Assembly (NCBI GenBank): GCA_964494205.1
Contig: CAZBRD010000001.1
Location: 124,001 to 188,000, forward strand
Source of the DNA: JBBTCX01 sp964494205
Lineage (GTDB): Bacteria; Planctomycetota; Phycisphaerae; UBA1845
Length of the DNA stretch: 64,000 nucleotides
Direction: 5' to 3'
Shown here: in pieces, positions 8,035-16,909 of the stretch
Layout: the number at the start of each line of letters is the position of its first letter
Numbering within the stretch: the first letter of the stretch is position 1
Program-made: the position numbers and the translations under genes
Notes under the pieces: generated by a model
Databases searched by the model: none
What the model was told of the DNA's origin: nothing
The model's input: only the letters and a program-made list of their open reading frames with translations

Positions 8035-10218
8035 TTACGGTTGAAGGGACTTTTCGTATTGTCGGCGGGCTTCTTCGGCGCCGGGTTTGTCATTCAAGTG
8101 CATGAGAAGATCGATCAATAGGCCGTGATGTGATGCATCCTTGGGGTTTAGTCGAACTGCTTCGCGGGCATAAGATAATGCTTCGGTTGGTTTTCCCGTG
8201 ATCATCAGCACTGCAGCCATGTTGTGATGGGCATCTGCAAAGGTCGGGGCGTAGCGAATGCACGCCTGGTATTCCGCCAACACTTCCGGCCAGCGTTGTT
8301 GCTGCTGCAGTACTTGAGCCAAGGCGTAGTGTGCGTCTGCCAGTGCGGGGTCCAATTCGATCGCGCGGCGCAATCGCTGTTCTGCGAGTTCAATTTTCTC
8401 CATACCAAAGGCAGCTTGCCCCGACAGCAAGTGAATCCGCGCGTCTTTTGGTGAAGCGTCTTTCAGCTGTTCAAGCATGCGATCGGCCGATGCGAAGTCT
8501 CTGAATCGGATCATGGTATCGACGAGTTTAAGCGCCCAGCTTGTGTCCTTGTGCAGGAGTACGTGCTCGGCGAAGACGTCGTAAGCTTCCTTGGTTCGAC
8601 CGCGCGATGCCAGCAACTGGCACAGGCTGCTGCGGGCTTGATCGCTGGTGGGGCTAACCTCGACTGCCTTCTTGTAGGTTGATTCTGCTTCGTCGAACTT
8701 CCCGGCACGCTCCTGCAGGTCGGCCAGCCGCACAAGCGGGATAGGGTTTTTCGGATAGAGGTCGATCATTCGGCGGACGGTTTTCTCTGCCAGATCGCGC
8801 TGATCGCGGGCGTAATACGCCCTGGCAAGCTCATCCAGGAAAATGTCTGTCGAGAGAAAGCCCCAGCGATCGGCGCGATCGAAGTGCACGATGGCGCGAT
8901 CGAGTTGCTCGCGCTGATCGGAGGTGGCCTGAGTCCACCACGTCGAACCGGGAGCCAGAGGTGTGCCTGCGATGTTGAGGTCTGCAAGCAAACGCTGGCC
9001 GCGCGAACCTTCCCATTGAATGGCTGAGCTGTGCACGGTGAGCGCTAACGTGATCACCATACTTCCAATGAGTATCTTTCCGGTGCCGGTGAGATTACCG
9101 CCGTGCTTGAGCGTGAGGTTTTGCAATCGCACGTTTGAGTCGCGGACGATTCGGATCAGTTTCATCACGACATAGGCGAAGATTGCGGACATGCCCATGG
9201 CCATCAGCAGTGGGATATGTCCATACAGGCCGCGGTAGGTGAACAGGCCCCATAGGCCGAACGCGATCATGAGAAGTTCTTCCCACAGGGCGAAATCGTA
9301 GTTGGCGGGTTTGCGCGGACTAGATGGTTTCGTGCCGATCGCTGGTTTTCCGATTCCCCAATAGAGAGCGTCGTTGGGGCAGACGCTCACGCAGTCCATG
9401 CATTTCATGCAGCCGGGGTCGACGACCATTCCATAGAGTGCGACTTCTTCGTGGACTTTGACGTTGGAGGTGCATACGGCGGTGCAGTGGCCGCAGTGTT
9501 CGCAGGCGTCGGTGACGCGAATGCGGCCGACGGCGACGGGATCGACGAGGCCGAAGAAGCCGCCGTATGGGCAGCCATAGGTGCAGAAGCCTTTCGCGCC
9601 GAGGAAGTAGACGATGACGAAGCCGCAGACGATTAGTGTCAGTACGGCGACAATGGGGCCGGGGAAGGTTTTCCAGAACTCGGTCGTGATGATCTCGTTA
9701 GATAAATGCGGAGCCGGCGCGCCGACCCACAGGCGAAACACGGTTGGCCAAATGAACATGTAGATGGCTAACGCGAGTGGGGCGAGGATCAGCAGGCGCG
9801 AGCGGAACGGTTTTGGTTTGATGCCGATTTTTTTCATGAGCCAGGCGCAGAAGTCCTGATACGCGACGACGTGACACGCCCATCCGCAGAAGAAGCGGCC
9901 GAGGAGGATCGTGCTGAGGATCGCGAGGATGAAGAAGATGAATCCCGCGTTGAGGTGTCCGTTGTTGAGGGTGTACATCGATTCGGATGGCTCAACCGGG
10001 GAGATTGTTTTCTTGGCGGTCAGCCAGTGAATGATATGTGCGGCCACGAGTATGTGGACGGTGATCAGCGCTGCAGCGCGCCACTTGCTCGTCTTTGATG
10101 GGCGAACGGTTTTTCCGTCGACGGCCATCACGGGCAGACTGACGCTGCGCGAGCGTTTGGCGTCCGAGGGTTTGTCCTTCGGTGTGCAAGAACGATGATG
10201 ATCTTTGGTTGTCGCCAA
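8035..10218 (-). CDS. Membrane polyferredoxin (NapH/CcoG-like) fused to TPR repeats
   Basis: 727-residue fusion. The N-terminal half is a NapH/CcoG-type membrane iron-sulphur protein: helices at about 47-64 and 90-110, the family CxxxCP-type segments FFCGWACH and CTYGCPYGG, then two 4Fe-4S motifs, CEHCGHCTAVC (about residues 237-247) and CMKCMDCVSVCP (about 267-278). Further helices follow near 310-350 and 385-400. From about residue 455 the protein is a chain of TPR units ending in ALSYAREAVRLNPKDASHHG. The start is a TTG at 10218; no better in-frame ATG precedes the helix. Likely an electron-transfer membrane protein whose TPR part binds a partner. No reductase subunit is adjacent, so the electron donor and acceptor are unknown. 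Confidence 0.85.
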   Translation of the reverse strand: MATTKDHHRSCTPKDKPSDAKRSRSVSLPVMAVDGKTVRPSKTSKWRAAALITVHILVAAHIIHWLTAKKTISPVEPSESMYTLNNGHLNAGFIFFILAILSTILLGRFFCGWACHVVAYQDFCAWLMKKIGIKPKPFRSRLLILAPLALAIYMFIWPTVFRLWVGAPAPHLSNEIITTEFWKTFPGPIVAVLTLIVCGFVIVYFLGAKGFCTYGCPYGGFFGLVDPVAVGRIRVTDACEHCGHCTAVCTSNVKVHEEVALYGMVVDPGCMKCMDCVSVCPNDALYWGIGKPAIGTKPSSPRKPANYDFALWEELLMIAFGLWGLFTYRGLYGHIPLLMAMGMSAIFAYVVMKLIRIVRDSNVRLQNLTLKHGGNLTGTGKILIGSMVITLALTVHSSAIQWEGSRGQRLLADLNIAGTPLAPGSTWWTQATSDQREQLDRAIVHFDRADRWGFLSTDIFLDELARAYYARDQRDLAEKTVRRMIDLYPKNPIPLVRLADLQERAGKFDEAESTYKKAVEVSPTSDQARSSLCQLLASRGRTKEAYDVFAEHVLLHKDTSWALKLVDTMIRFRDFASADRMLEQLKDASPKDARIHLLSGQAAFGMEKIELAEQRLRRAIELDPALADAHYALAQVLQQQQRWPEVLAEYQACIRYAPTFADAHHNMAAVLMITGKPTEALSYAREAVRLNPKDASHHGLLIDLLMHLNDKPGAEEARRQYEKSLQP

Positions 10219-10279
10219 CCGTGTTCCTCAATGAGTTCTAACTTACAAAAGTAATCTGCATCATTGTCGCGTACTCTGA

Positions 10280-10310
10280 CCCCCTTTATCCCCCCTTGGA
10301 AAGGGGGGAA
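10280..10310. repeat. Palindromic repeat CCCCCCTT...AAGGGGGG
   Basis: ACCCCCTTTAT followed by CCCCCCTT-GGA-AAGGGGGG. The same stem (with ACT as loop) occurs at 53595-53613. The surrounding 394-base gap (10219-10612) also holds an inverted pair GCCCAAGC (about 10492) and GCTTGGGC (about 10541) flanking a segment conserved in style with other planctomycete intergenic repeats; a 74-codon minus-strand frame there is not supported as a gene. Confidence 0.7.
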
Positions 10311-10612
10311 CGATGGAGGTGGCCGCCACAAGAATCGACATCGTTCTAAACCAGCTTCAACGCGCGCCGCGAAATCTCGAGAGCGCGCGTCGTCCATATT
10401 GTATCAATCGGATCGCTGCGGAGAATTGAGACGGCCATGACGCGCCTCGGGTGCTTGCGGCATTTGAAAGTCTGAAGACCATGCCCAAGCGGATTGCCGC
10501 CACGAAAGGTCAATTCATGCCAGCACTTGAGCAATTCGAGCTTGGGCATGCCACCCAAATCTAAGATCACACCAGTAAGCCGCGATCTGCGTTAAGGAGT
10601 GCGACTGGCCGA

Positions 10613-11512
10613 TTACATCTGCATCGTGTGTGAATCGATGCGTTTCTCCAGCAGGGGCTTGAGCTGGACGAACTCTTCGGCGAGGTCCGAATCGGGGAAC
10701 AACTCGCGGAGTCGCTCGCCGATTTCGATCGCGCCGGCGATTTCGCCCGCTCGGACATGCTGAGCGAATTTCTCGCGCAGGGAATGGCGCGCGGTTTCAT
10801 TCAGCTCGTCGAGCTGTTCGTGCATCGTCTCGACCAGGTCGGGGTCGGCTGATTCGGGCATGGAATTGATGATCGCCCGACACGCGGAAAGGTCGCCCGC
10901 CCCTCGGGCAGTCACCCACAACTGCATGGTTTCTTTGAACGACATTGATGAATGACCGTTTCGTCCGTTGCCGGAGAGATCGGCGACGTGGTCGTCGATC
11001 GGTTCCGATTCGATGGGAGCGGGCGCCGGCGATGCAATGGACTCATATGTGAAGGGATCCTGTATCACCAGCTCGTCTACGTCGGTGACCAGTCGCGGGA
11101 ACACTTCCGACAATGTGGCTGCGGCGAGCGACGACGGGTCTTCGACGCCCGCTTCGCTCAAGTCAACGATTTCTGGATTGCTTGTCTGCTGGGTAAATGC
11201 GCCGGCTGCGGAGGAGCCGATGGTGGATGATCTGGTGTTTCGAGCGAGTGTTTCGTGAAGAGATGTCAGCGCATCGATCTTCTCTTCCATCGCGCCGACG
11301 CGAGCGGAGACTTGAAGCAATGAGTTCACGATGGCTGCCACAGCCAGCACGCCGCTGATCACAAGAAACCCCAGGAAGGCAATGATCGTATTGCCAGCGA
11401 TGGCTGCGGGAATGGTCACGAAGAAGCCAGCGCCGACATAAATCGACGCGACGAGGTACATCGCTTGTCGCGTGCGGCGGGATTTTTCCATCATGTCCTG
11501 ATGCGGCGACAT
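10613..11512 (-). CDS. Membrane protein with coiled coil, function unknown
   Basis: 299 residues. Two hydrophobic helices at about 18-40 and 43-65 are followed by a predicted coiled coil (QVSARVGAMEEKIDALTSLHETLARNT). A long acidic, low-complexity middle leads to a helical C-terminal domain (about 195-290) with alternating charged residues such as LREKFAQHVRAGEIAGAIEIGERLRELFP, reminiscent of TPR-like helical hairpins. It has no enzymatic motif. It is flanked by the polyferredoxin-TPR gene and manA, all on the minus strand but with gaps of 160-400 bases, so an operon is unlikely. Confidence 0.75.
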   Translation of the reverse strand: MSPHQDMMEKSRRTRQAMYLVASIYVGAGFFVTIPAAIAGNTIIAFLGFLVISGVLAVAAIVNSLLQVSARVGAMEEKIDALTSLHETLARNTRSSTIGSSAAGAFTQQTSNPEIVDLSEAGVEDPSSLAAATLSEVFPRLVTDVDELVIQDPFTYESIASPAPAPIESEPIDDHVADLSGNGRNGHSSMSFKETMQLWVTARGAGDLSACRAIINSMPESADPDLVETMHEQLDELNETARHSLREKFAQHVRAGEIAGAIEIGERLRELFPDSDLAEEFVQLKPLLEKRIDSHTMQM

Positions 11513-11673
11513 CGCACGACCATCAACCTTCTTCTCGGCAGCGAGAAAATCAAAACGTCTTTTTCACGGCAGAGCGAAGTTAACGGTGCCGTCTGCACGC
11601 GGACATTTCCAGAATTGTCCGAGACTAATCTCCTAATTAGGAGATTTCCATACGTGTAGCAGTATATGATTAT

Positions 11674-12780
11674 TCAGGAATTACCTAATTCCTTACGTGG
11701 GATATTCAATGGTACGAATCCACCGCCATCTTGTAACGGTCGAGGCGCTTCGCGCTCCGGCCGATCGTATCCCGCCAGCGCGCTTCCAATCGGTAATGAT
11801 ACCTCCAGCCACATGCAGTTCGCATCGGTGCGAACTCTTCCTTCGCGGAGTGCTGCTGGAAAAAGAATGGTATCACCGACCCTGAATGGAAACGGTTCCT
11901 TCGCTCCCTTATGCGAGATTGTACCGCTCCCTTCGAGCACGATCCAGATCATAAACTCGTCGTAAGGCAGTTCTTGTTCGACGCCGTCGACCATGCGCAC
12001 ACGTTCGATAAGAAATGATTCGCAGCGCACCAAACTCGTAACAGCCGTCCACACACTGGCGACGTGTTGCTTCTCTTCTTCCTTTATGGGACCTGCATCG
12101 AAGTGAATGCACTCCATGGCTTCAGCGACGTGAAGCGTACGTGGTTTGCCGGTAGAAGGTTCTACGCGATTCCAGTCATACACGCGATATGTTATGTCCG
12201 ATGGAGTTTGGACTTCGGCTACCAAAAGTCCGCTGCCCAATGCGTGAAGTGTTCCGCTCGGCAGGTAGTAGGCGTGGCCGCGTCGCGCTTCGATTGTGTT
12301 AAGAAGAGGTTCGACGTTACCAGCATTGATAGCGGTGCGAAGCGCTGCGGAGTCGAAACCCGCGCGGACGCCGCGATAGATCAGGCTGCCCGGTGCGGCG
12401 TCAACTGCGTACCAGGCTTCGTGCTTGACGCGGACCTTGCCTCCCAGTCGGGCGGCCATGGCTTCGTCGGGATGGACCTGGATGCTCAGTGTTTCGGCCG
12501 CATCGAGGAACTTGATGAGCAGCGGGAAGCGGCCATCGATCAATTCGCCGCGACCGAGGAGGTCAGCCCCCCACTCTTTGACGAGCGCGGAGATGGTATT
12601 TCCCTTCATGGGCCCGCGGGAGACGATGGATTGATCGTCTTCCAGGTCGGCTAATTCCCATGATTCGCCGATCGGCTCGCGCGGCGGGAGCTTCTTGCCG
12701 AGGACGGTTTCGAGCTTTCGCCCGCCCCAGATTTTGGGTTTGAAGATCGGTTCAAAGATCAGCGGATGGACGACGGCCAT
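11674..12780 (-). CDS. manA: Class I mannose-6-phosphate isomerase
   Basis: Zinc-dependent isomerase that interconverts mannose 6-phosphate and fructose 6-phosphate and so supplies mannose for glycans. Cupin-fold motifs are clear: FKPKIWGGRKL at the N-terminus, the metal-site segment LSIQVHPDEAMAARLG (about residues 97-112), and GHAYYLPSGTLHALGSGLLVAEVQTPSDITYRVYDW in the second half. Length 368 fits the short bacterial class I enzymes. GGAG lies 8 bases before the ATG. Single gene, no sugar operon nearby. Confidence 0.92.
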   Translation of the reverse strand: MAVVHPLIFEPIFKPKIWGGRKLETVLGKKLPPREPIGESWELADLEDDQSIVSRGPMKGNTISALVKEWGADLLGRGELIDGRFPLLIKFLDAAETLSIQVHPDEAMAARLGGKVRVKHEAWYAVDAAPGSLIYRGVRAGFDSAALRTAINAGNVEPLLNTIEARRGHAYYLPSGTLHALGSGLLVAEVQTPSDITYRVYDWNRVEPSTGKPRTLHVAEAMECIHFDAGPIKEEEKQHVASVWTAVTSLVRCESFLIERVRMVDGVEQELPYDEFMIWIVLEGSGTISHKGAKEPFPFRVGDTILFPAALREGRVRTDANCMWLEVSLPIGSALAGYDRPEREAPRPLQDGGGFVPLNIPRKELGNS

Positions 12781-12947
12781 TACCTAAGCTCCACGGGAAA
12801 CGTGAGCCGATTGTAGCGCTGAAGGCGTATTCATCCAACTATCGAATTGCCTCGACTCATGGGTGGCTCGAATTGCTTCATCAATCGTTCGGGAATAGAC
12901 TTAGGGCGTTCTTCTTACCGTGAATTTGGTTTGCCCAAGGATGACTT

Positions 12948-13313
12948 ATGTCCACTGAACCTGCTTCGCCGCTGCCCGTTTCCGACGTAATTACGTTTGA
13001 CGATTTCGCCAAGATCAAGCTGCGCGTGGCGAAGGTTGTCGAGGCTATCAATCACCCCAATGCGGACAAGCTGCTGGTGCTTAAAGTTGACCTTGGGAAC
13101 GAGCAGCGTCAGATTTGTGCCGGTATTCGGAGTCATTACACGGCTGAGCAGTTGGTGGGCAAGAATATCGTGGTGGTGGCTAACTTGGCTCCGCGAATGA
13201 TGCGCGGGCATGAGAGTCAGGGGATGTTGCTGGCGGCGGTGACGGACGATCGGTCGCAGGTGGTCGTGGTCAGCCCCGAGAAGGACATCCCGCCGGGCTG
13301 TGGTGTATCATAA
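12948..13313 (+). CDS. tRNA-binding OB-fold protein (MetRS beta / MetG C-terminal-like)
   Basis: 121-residue free-standing tRNA-binding domain of the kind fused to the C-terminus of methionyl-tRNA synthetase or found as its beta subunit. Signature segments are ITFDDFAKIKLRVAKVVEAINHPNADKLL, QICAGIRSHYTAEQLVGKNIVVVANLAPRMMRGHESQGMLLA and a PPG turn at the end; these match the family almost end to end. It would enhance tRNA capture by MetRS; the synthetase gene itself is not in the window. The ATG at 12948 is preceded by AAGGATG. Confidence 0.9.
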   Translation: MSTEPASPLPVSDVITFDDFAKIKLRVAKVVEAINHPNADKLLVLKVDLGNEQRQICAGIRSHYTAEQLVGKNIVVVANLAPRMMRGHESQGMLLAAVTDDRSQVVVVSPEKDIPPGCGVS

Positions 13314-13399
13314 TTTGCGGGAAACGATGAGTTTACAGGCCGCAACCGGTTGGCGGATTCGTGGGTAGGAATAGGTGAGATAGTTAGCGACGAAAGCCC

Positions 13400-13765
13400 G
13401 TGAAACGATTCTTTCATGTCATCTTAGTTGTTGCGATCCTGGCTGGCGTGCCTGCCTGCAATAGTTCCAATTACAAAGACAAGCGGTACGAACGCGATCA
13501 GCGGATCTACAAAATGAGCACGGATTATGCCGCCTACGACAAGGCGGGTCCGGAGCGGATGAATTACGTCGTCGGGGTTGATCGAAAAGTGCGCCAGCGC
13601 TCACAGGACAGCCTCGACCGGACGCTCAAGTACATCGACGAGACCTCGCAGCGCGATCAGACGCGGTGGGATTCGCAACAAAAGAACCGTCAATCCTGGT
13701 GGAAACGTATCTTTGGCGGCAAGCCTGAGCAAATGGAAGACACGTTTGCGAAGATGACGTACTGA
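13400..13765 (+). CDS. Small lipoprotein, function unknown
   Basis: 121 residues from a GTG start. The N-terminus is a lipoprotein signal (MKRFFHVILVVAILAGVPAC, cysteine at about 20). The mature part is very polar and rich in Arg, Gln, Asp and Lys, probably helical, with the motif SQRDQTRWDSQQKNRQSWWKRIFGG. I know no family for it. It lies between the tRNA-binding protein and prmC on the same strand, 50 bases before prmC. Confidence 0.75.
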   Translation: MKRFFHVILVVAILAGVPACNSSNYKDKRYERDQRIYKMSTDYAAYDKAGPERMNYVVGVDRKVRQRSQDSLDRTLKYIDETSQRDQTRWDSQQKNRQSWWKRIFGGKPEQMEDTFAKMTY

Positions 13766-13815
13766 TCGTCGGGCGGTTTTGTCTCCCTCCCTTCTAACGC
13801 TATAGTCGCTTCCGC

Positions 13816-14709
13816 ATGACTGATTCCCCATCGACTCCGGCAGTCTGGACGATCGGCAAGCTTCTCCATTGGTCCTGCGATTATTTCAAGCGAAACAATC
13901 TCGAAGACGCTCGTCTCTCGGCGGAAGTTTTGCTGGCCCATGTGACGGGTCTCCGGCGGATCGACGTGTATGCTCGCTTCGAGCAAGCGCCGGCAGACGA
14001 TGTGCTTTCAAAATACCGCGACCTCGTTCGCCGTGCGGCTGCCCATGAACCGATCGCCTATCTGGTTGGGGAAAAGGAGTTTTATTCCCTGCCGTTCAAG
14101 GTCACTCGCGATGTGCTCATCCCCCGACCCGAAACCGAAACGTTGGTCGAGGCGGTTGTTGACCATTGCAACACGAACGCGCTATCGCAACCGCGAATTC
14201 TCGATCTCGGAACCGGGTCGGGGTGTCTGGCAATTAGCATTCTCAAGCAGTTGCCGCAGGCGATGGCCATCGCGACCGACGTCTCCCCGGCGGCTCTTGA
14301 GATCGCCCGCGAGAACGCCCAGCGCCATAACCTGTTGGAACGAATCAACTTCCTTCAGGCGGATCGACTGAAGCTTGAAAGTGTCCCATCCAATACCATT
14401 GACGTGCTGGTGAGTAACCCGCCGTATGTGCCCGTGGCGACTTGGCCGACGCTCAAGCAAAACGTGCGAGAGTATGAGCCGCGGCTGGCGGTGACGGATG
14501 ATGCGGATGGCCTCACTTTTTATAGAATGATGGCCAGCGACGCGGGCCGATTTCTCACACCAAAGGGCGCGGTGTTTGTGGAGATTGGCGACGACTGTTC
14601 GCAGCCAGTGAAGGATGTGTTTTGCGGCGCGGGTCACTGGCGATTCGGTAGTGCGCGGCGCGACCGATGTACGGGGCGTGAACGAGTCATGATCTTCGCG
14701 TCGGCTTGA
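13816..14709 (+). CDS. prmC: Release factor glutamine N5-methyltransferase PrmC
   Basis: SAM-dependent methyltransferase that methylates the GGQ glutamine of peptide-chain release factors 1 and 2. An N-terminal helical domain (LEDARLSAEVLLAHVTGL) precedes the Rossmann fold with motif I ILDLGTGSGCLAIS and the catalytic NPPY (VSNPPYVPV, about residue 200). Upstream of it is the family segment YLVGEKEFYSLPFKVTRDVLIPRPETE. Length 297 is normal. A TATAGT hexamer at 13801-13806 may serve as a -10 element. A prfA gene, its usual neighbour, is absent; murA follows instead, a neighbour pair seen in several bacteria. Confidence 0.95.
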   Translation: MTDSPSTPAVWTIGKLLHWSCDYFKRNNLEDARLSAEVLLAHVTGLRRIDVYARFEQAPADDVLSKYRDLVRRAAAHEPIAYLVGEKEFYSLPFKVTRDVLIPRPETETLVEAVVDHCNTNALSQPRILDLGTGSGCLAISILKQLPQAMAIATDVSPAALEIARENAQRHNLLERINFLQADRLKLESVPSNTIDVLVSNPPYVPVATWPTLKQNVREYEPRLAVTDDADGLTFYRMMASDAGRFLTPKGAVFVEIGDDCSQPVKDVFCGAGHWRFGSARRDRCTGRERVMIFASA

Positions 14710-14772
14710 CGATGTACGATTGCGGTCATTGATTCGAAAAAGATGATTGCGTAGAGCACCAACCACGCAATT

Positions 14773-14825
14773 GTAGCGTCGCCCCTTGTGGGCGGCGTTG
14801 CGCCGGGGACAAGCCCCGACGCTAC
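14773..14825. repeat. 53-base element with 9-base terminal inverted repeats
   Basis: GTAGCGTCG at 14773-14781 and its reverse complement CGACGCTAC at 14817-14825 enclose an inner GGGG-ACAAG-CCCC hairpin and a GGGCGGCG/CGCC segment. It stands alone between prmC and murA. The shape is that of a REP-like or miniature palindromic element; it lacks a T-run. Confidence 0.7.
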
Positions 14826-14897
14826 ATTTGACCATGTAATGCTCGGTCACGGGCTGAAGCTCGCGGCTCGCCTGAGCGATCCACGGAGGGAAAGACC

Positions 14898-16166
14898 ATG
14901 CAGTACTTTGAAATCGTTGGCGGCACACGCCTTCGCGGGGCGATCGACATCAGCGGGGCGAAGAATGCGGCTCTGCCCATTATGGCGGCCTCCATTCTGA
15001 TGGAGGGCGAGACGGTTCTGACCAACGTTCCCGATCTGGCTGACGTTCGTCAGATGCAGACACTTCTTGCACGTCTGGGCGTAAAGTCGGAACGCGATTC
15101 GGATGGCGCGATGCACCTGCGCGTCGAGGACGAGATGAACGTCCACGCGGAGTACGAGCTGGTCAGCAAGATGCGGGCGAGCGTGTGCGTCATGGGCCCG
15201 CTGCTCGCCAAGCGTCGGCGATCGCAGGTTTCGATGCCGGGCGGGTGTGCCATCGGTGATCGACCGATCGATCTGCACGTCAACGGTTTGTGCATGCTGG
15301 GGGCTGAGACCGATCTCGTCAGCGGTGACGTGCTGCTCAAGGCCAAGAAATTAAAGGGGACGGACATCTTTCTTGGCGGACCGTTTGGGTCATCCGTGAC
15401 GGCCACGGCCAACGTGTTGATGGCTGCGGCGTTGGCAGAGGGCAGGACGATCATCGAGTCAGCTGCGTGCGAGCCGGAAGTGACGGACCTTGCCGATTTT
15501 CTGAATGCATGTGGCGCCCGTATCACCGGCCAGGGTACGCCGCAGATAACGGTGGAGGGTGTGCCGAGCTTGAAGGGCACGCGCTACCGAGTGATGGCTG
15601 ACCGCATCGAAGCCGGGACGTTCATGATTGCGGCTGCGATTACGAACGGCGATCTGGAACTTCGCGGCGGGAAGATTGAACATCTGCGAGCGTTCGTGGA
15701 TCGACTTCGCAAGATCGGCGTCATCGTCGAGCGAGGGGAGAAAGGGATCTCTGTTTCGTCAGCGCGACGGTTGGAGGCGGTTGAAATCACCACGCAGCCC
15801 TACCCCGGTTTCCCGACCGATTTGCAGGCACAAGCGATGGCGTTGCTTTGCCTGGCTGATGGCAACAGCGTGATTACGGAGAAGATCTTCCCCGACCGCT
15901 TCCTGCACGTGGGCGAGCTTTCGCGCATGGGGGCGCACCTGCACAAGGAAGGCCCGACGGTTATCATCGAAGGCGTCAAGCGACTCATCGGTGCGCCTGT
16001 GATGGCGTCTGACCTGCGGGCGTCGGCTGCGTTGATCCTTGCGGGGTTGATCGCGAAGGGCACGACGCGTGTTCATCGGGCTTATCACATCGATCGTGGG
16101 TATGAGAAGATCGAAGAGAAGTTGGCTGGGGTCGGCGCGAACATCAAGCGATTGAATGAGCAATAG
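14898..16166 (+). CDS. murA: UDP-N-acetylglucosamine 1-carboxyvinyltransferase MurA
   Basis: First committed enzyme of peptidoglycan synthesis, transferring enolpyruvate from PEP to UDP-GlcNAc in the cytoplasm; target of fosfomycin. The phosphate-site lysine (SGAKNAALP, K22) and the catalytic cysteine loop MPGGCAIGDRPID (C117) are both present, so the enzyme should be fosfomycin-sensitive at that residue. Length 422 is typical. A good ribosome-binding site, GGAGGGAAAG, precedes the ATG. Together with murJ at 56.6 kb it supports a peptidoglycan wall in this organism. Confidence 0.97.
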   Translation: MQYFEIVGGTRLRGAIDISGAKNAALPIMAASILMEGETVLTNVPDLADVRQMQTLLARLGVKSERDSDGAMHLRVEDEMNVHAEYELVSKMRASVCVMGPLLAKRRRSQVSMPGGCAIGDRPIDLHVNGLCMLGAETDLVSGDVLLKAKKLKGTDIFLGGPFGSSVTATANVLMAAALAEGRTIIESAACEPEVTDLADFLNACGARITGQGTPQITVEGVPSLKGTRYRVMADRIEAGTFMIAAAITNGDLELRGGKIEHLRAFVDRLRKIGVIVERGEKGISVSSARRLEAVEITTQPYPGFPTDLQAQAMALLCLADGNSVITEKIFPDRFLHVGELSRMGAHLHKEGPTVIIEGVKRLIGAPVMASDLRASAALILAGLIAKGTTRVHRAYHIDRGYEKIEEKLAGVGANIKRLNEQ

Positions 16167-16206
16167 TGCTCGCGGTCGTTGTAAAGAAACAAGCTCTCGT
16201 CGCTTG

Positions 16207-16887
16207 TTAGCGCGATTCGACGGGTTTTACTTCGAGATCATCAAACGCGGTGGCTGCATCCGCTTTCGTCCATAGGCCGATCGTGCCCGCACTTGGGAAC
16301 GTTTCGTCTTTGGCTTCGAGAAGCTTCTGGCCGTCGAGGTAGCACGCGATGTCGGAGCCCGTCATCGTGACGCGAAGCGTGTACCACTTGCCCTCCTGTG
16401 CTTCGACTTTGGCAGAAGCGAATTGCGTGCGCGTGGCTTGCTCCATCTTGTAAACTCGAAAATTTGATTCGAGCGGGTTGAGGCGGCAGATGTAGTAGTT
16501 GTTTTCATCCTTGCACCGCCAGATTACGCCGCCGCCCTGATCCACCTTGCCGCTGATGGCCTTGAGCCTTACAGAAATATCCACGTCTTTGAAGGGAGGT
16601 TTGTCGAGGATTAGCAGGTTGGAAACAATGCCTTCGCTCTCGGTCTTGGTAAGTGCAAGAACGTTCGGCTTGCTTGGCGCCGAGTCGTCGGCCACAACCT
16701 GCCAAACCCTCGGCAGCTTCGCTACACCGGTTTGCTTAGCTACCCAGTTGGCGGGAAGTTTTCCGATGGGCTCTTTGTCAAAGTTGAATGAAATGGATTG
16801 GGATTTCGCTGCCTCCGATTGGTCTGTGGGTTTTTTCTCGGGTTGAGGGTTCAATAAATTGAGCAACAAAAATACCAGCGTTCTCAT
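16207..16887 (-). CDS. Exported LamG-like (concanavalin-fold) protein
   Basis: 226 residues with a short hydrophobic N-terminus (signal peptide or anchor) followed by a single beta-sandwich domain of the LamG/DUF1080-like type: segments KDVDISVRLKAISGKVDQGGGVIWRC, NNYYICRLNPLESNFRVYK, GKWYTLRVTMTGSDIACYLDGQKL and GTIGLWTKADAATAFDDL are characteristic. Such domains bind or cleave sugars in larger proteins; here it stands alone without catalytic residues that I can name. It is 22 bases downstream of the RNase HII-like gene. Confidence 0.8.
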   Translation of the reverse strand: MRTLVFLLLNLLNPQPEKKPTDQSEAAKSQSISFNFDKEPIGKLPANWVAKQTGVAKLPRVWQVVADDSAPSKPNVLALTKTESEGIVSNLLILDKPPFKDVDISVRLKAISGKVDQGGGVIWRCKDENNYYICRLNPLESNFRVYKMEQATRTQFASAKVEAQEGKWYTLRVTMTGSDIACYLDGQKLLEAKDETFPSAGTIGLWTKADAATAFDDLEVKPVESR

Positions 16888-16909
16888 TGGGATTTCCTTT
16901 CAAGCGCAA

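Noticed and set aside
10346..10570. 74-codon minus-strand frame in the 10.2-10.6 kb gap
   Set aside because: It overlaps inverted repeat segments and has neither ribosome-binding site nor family.
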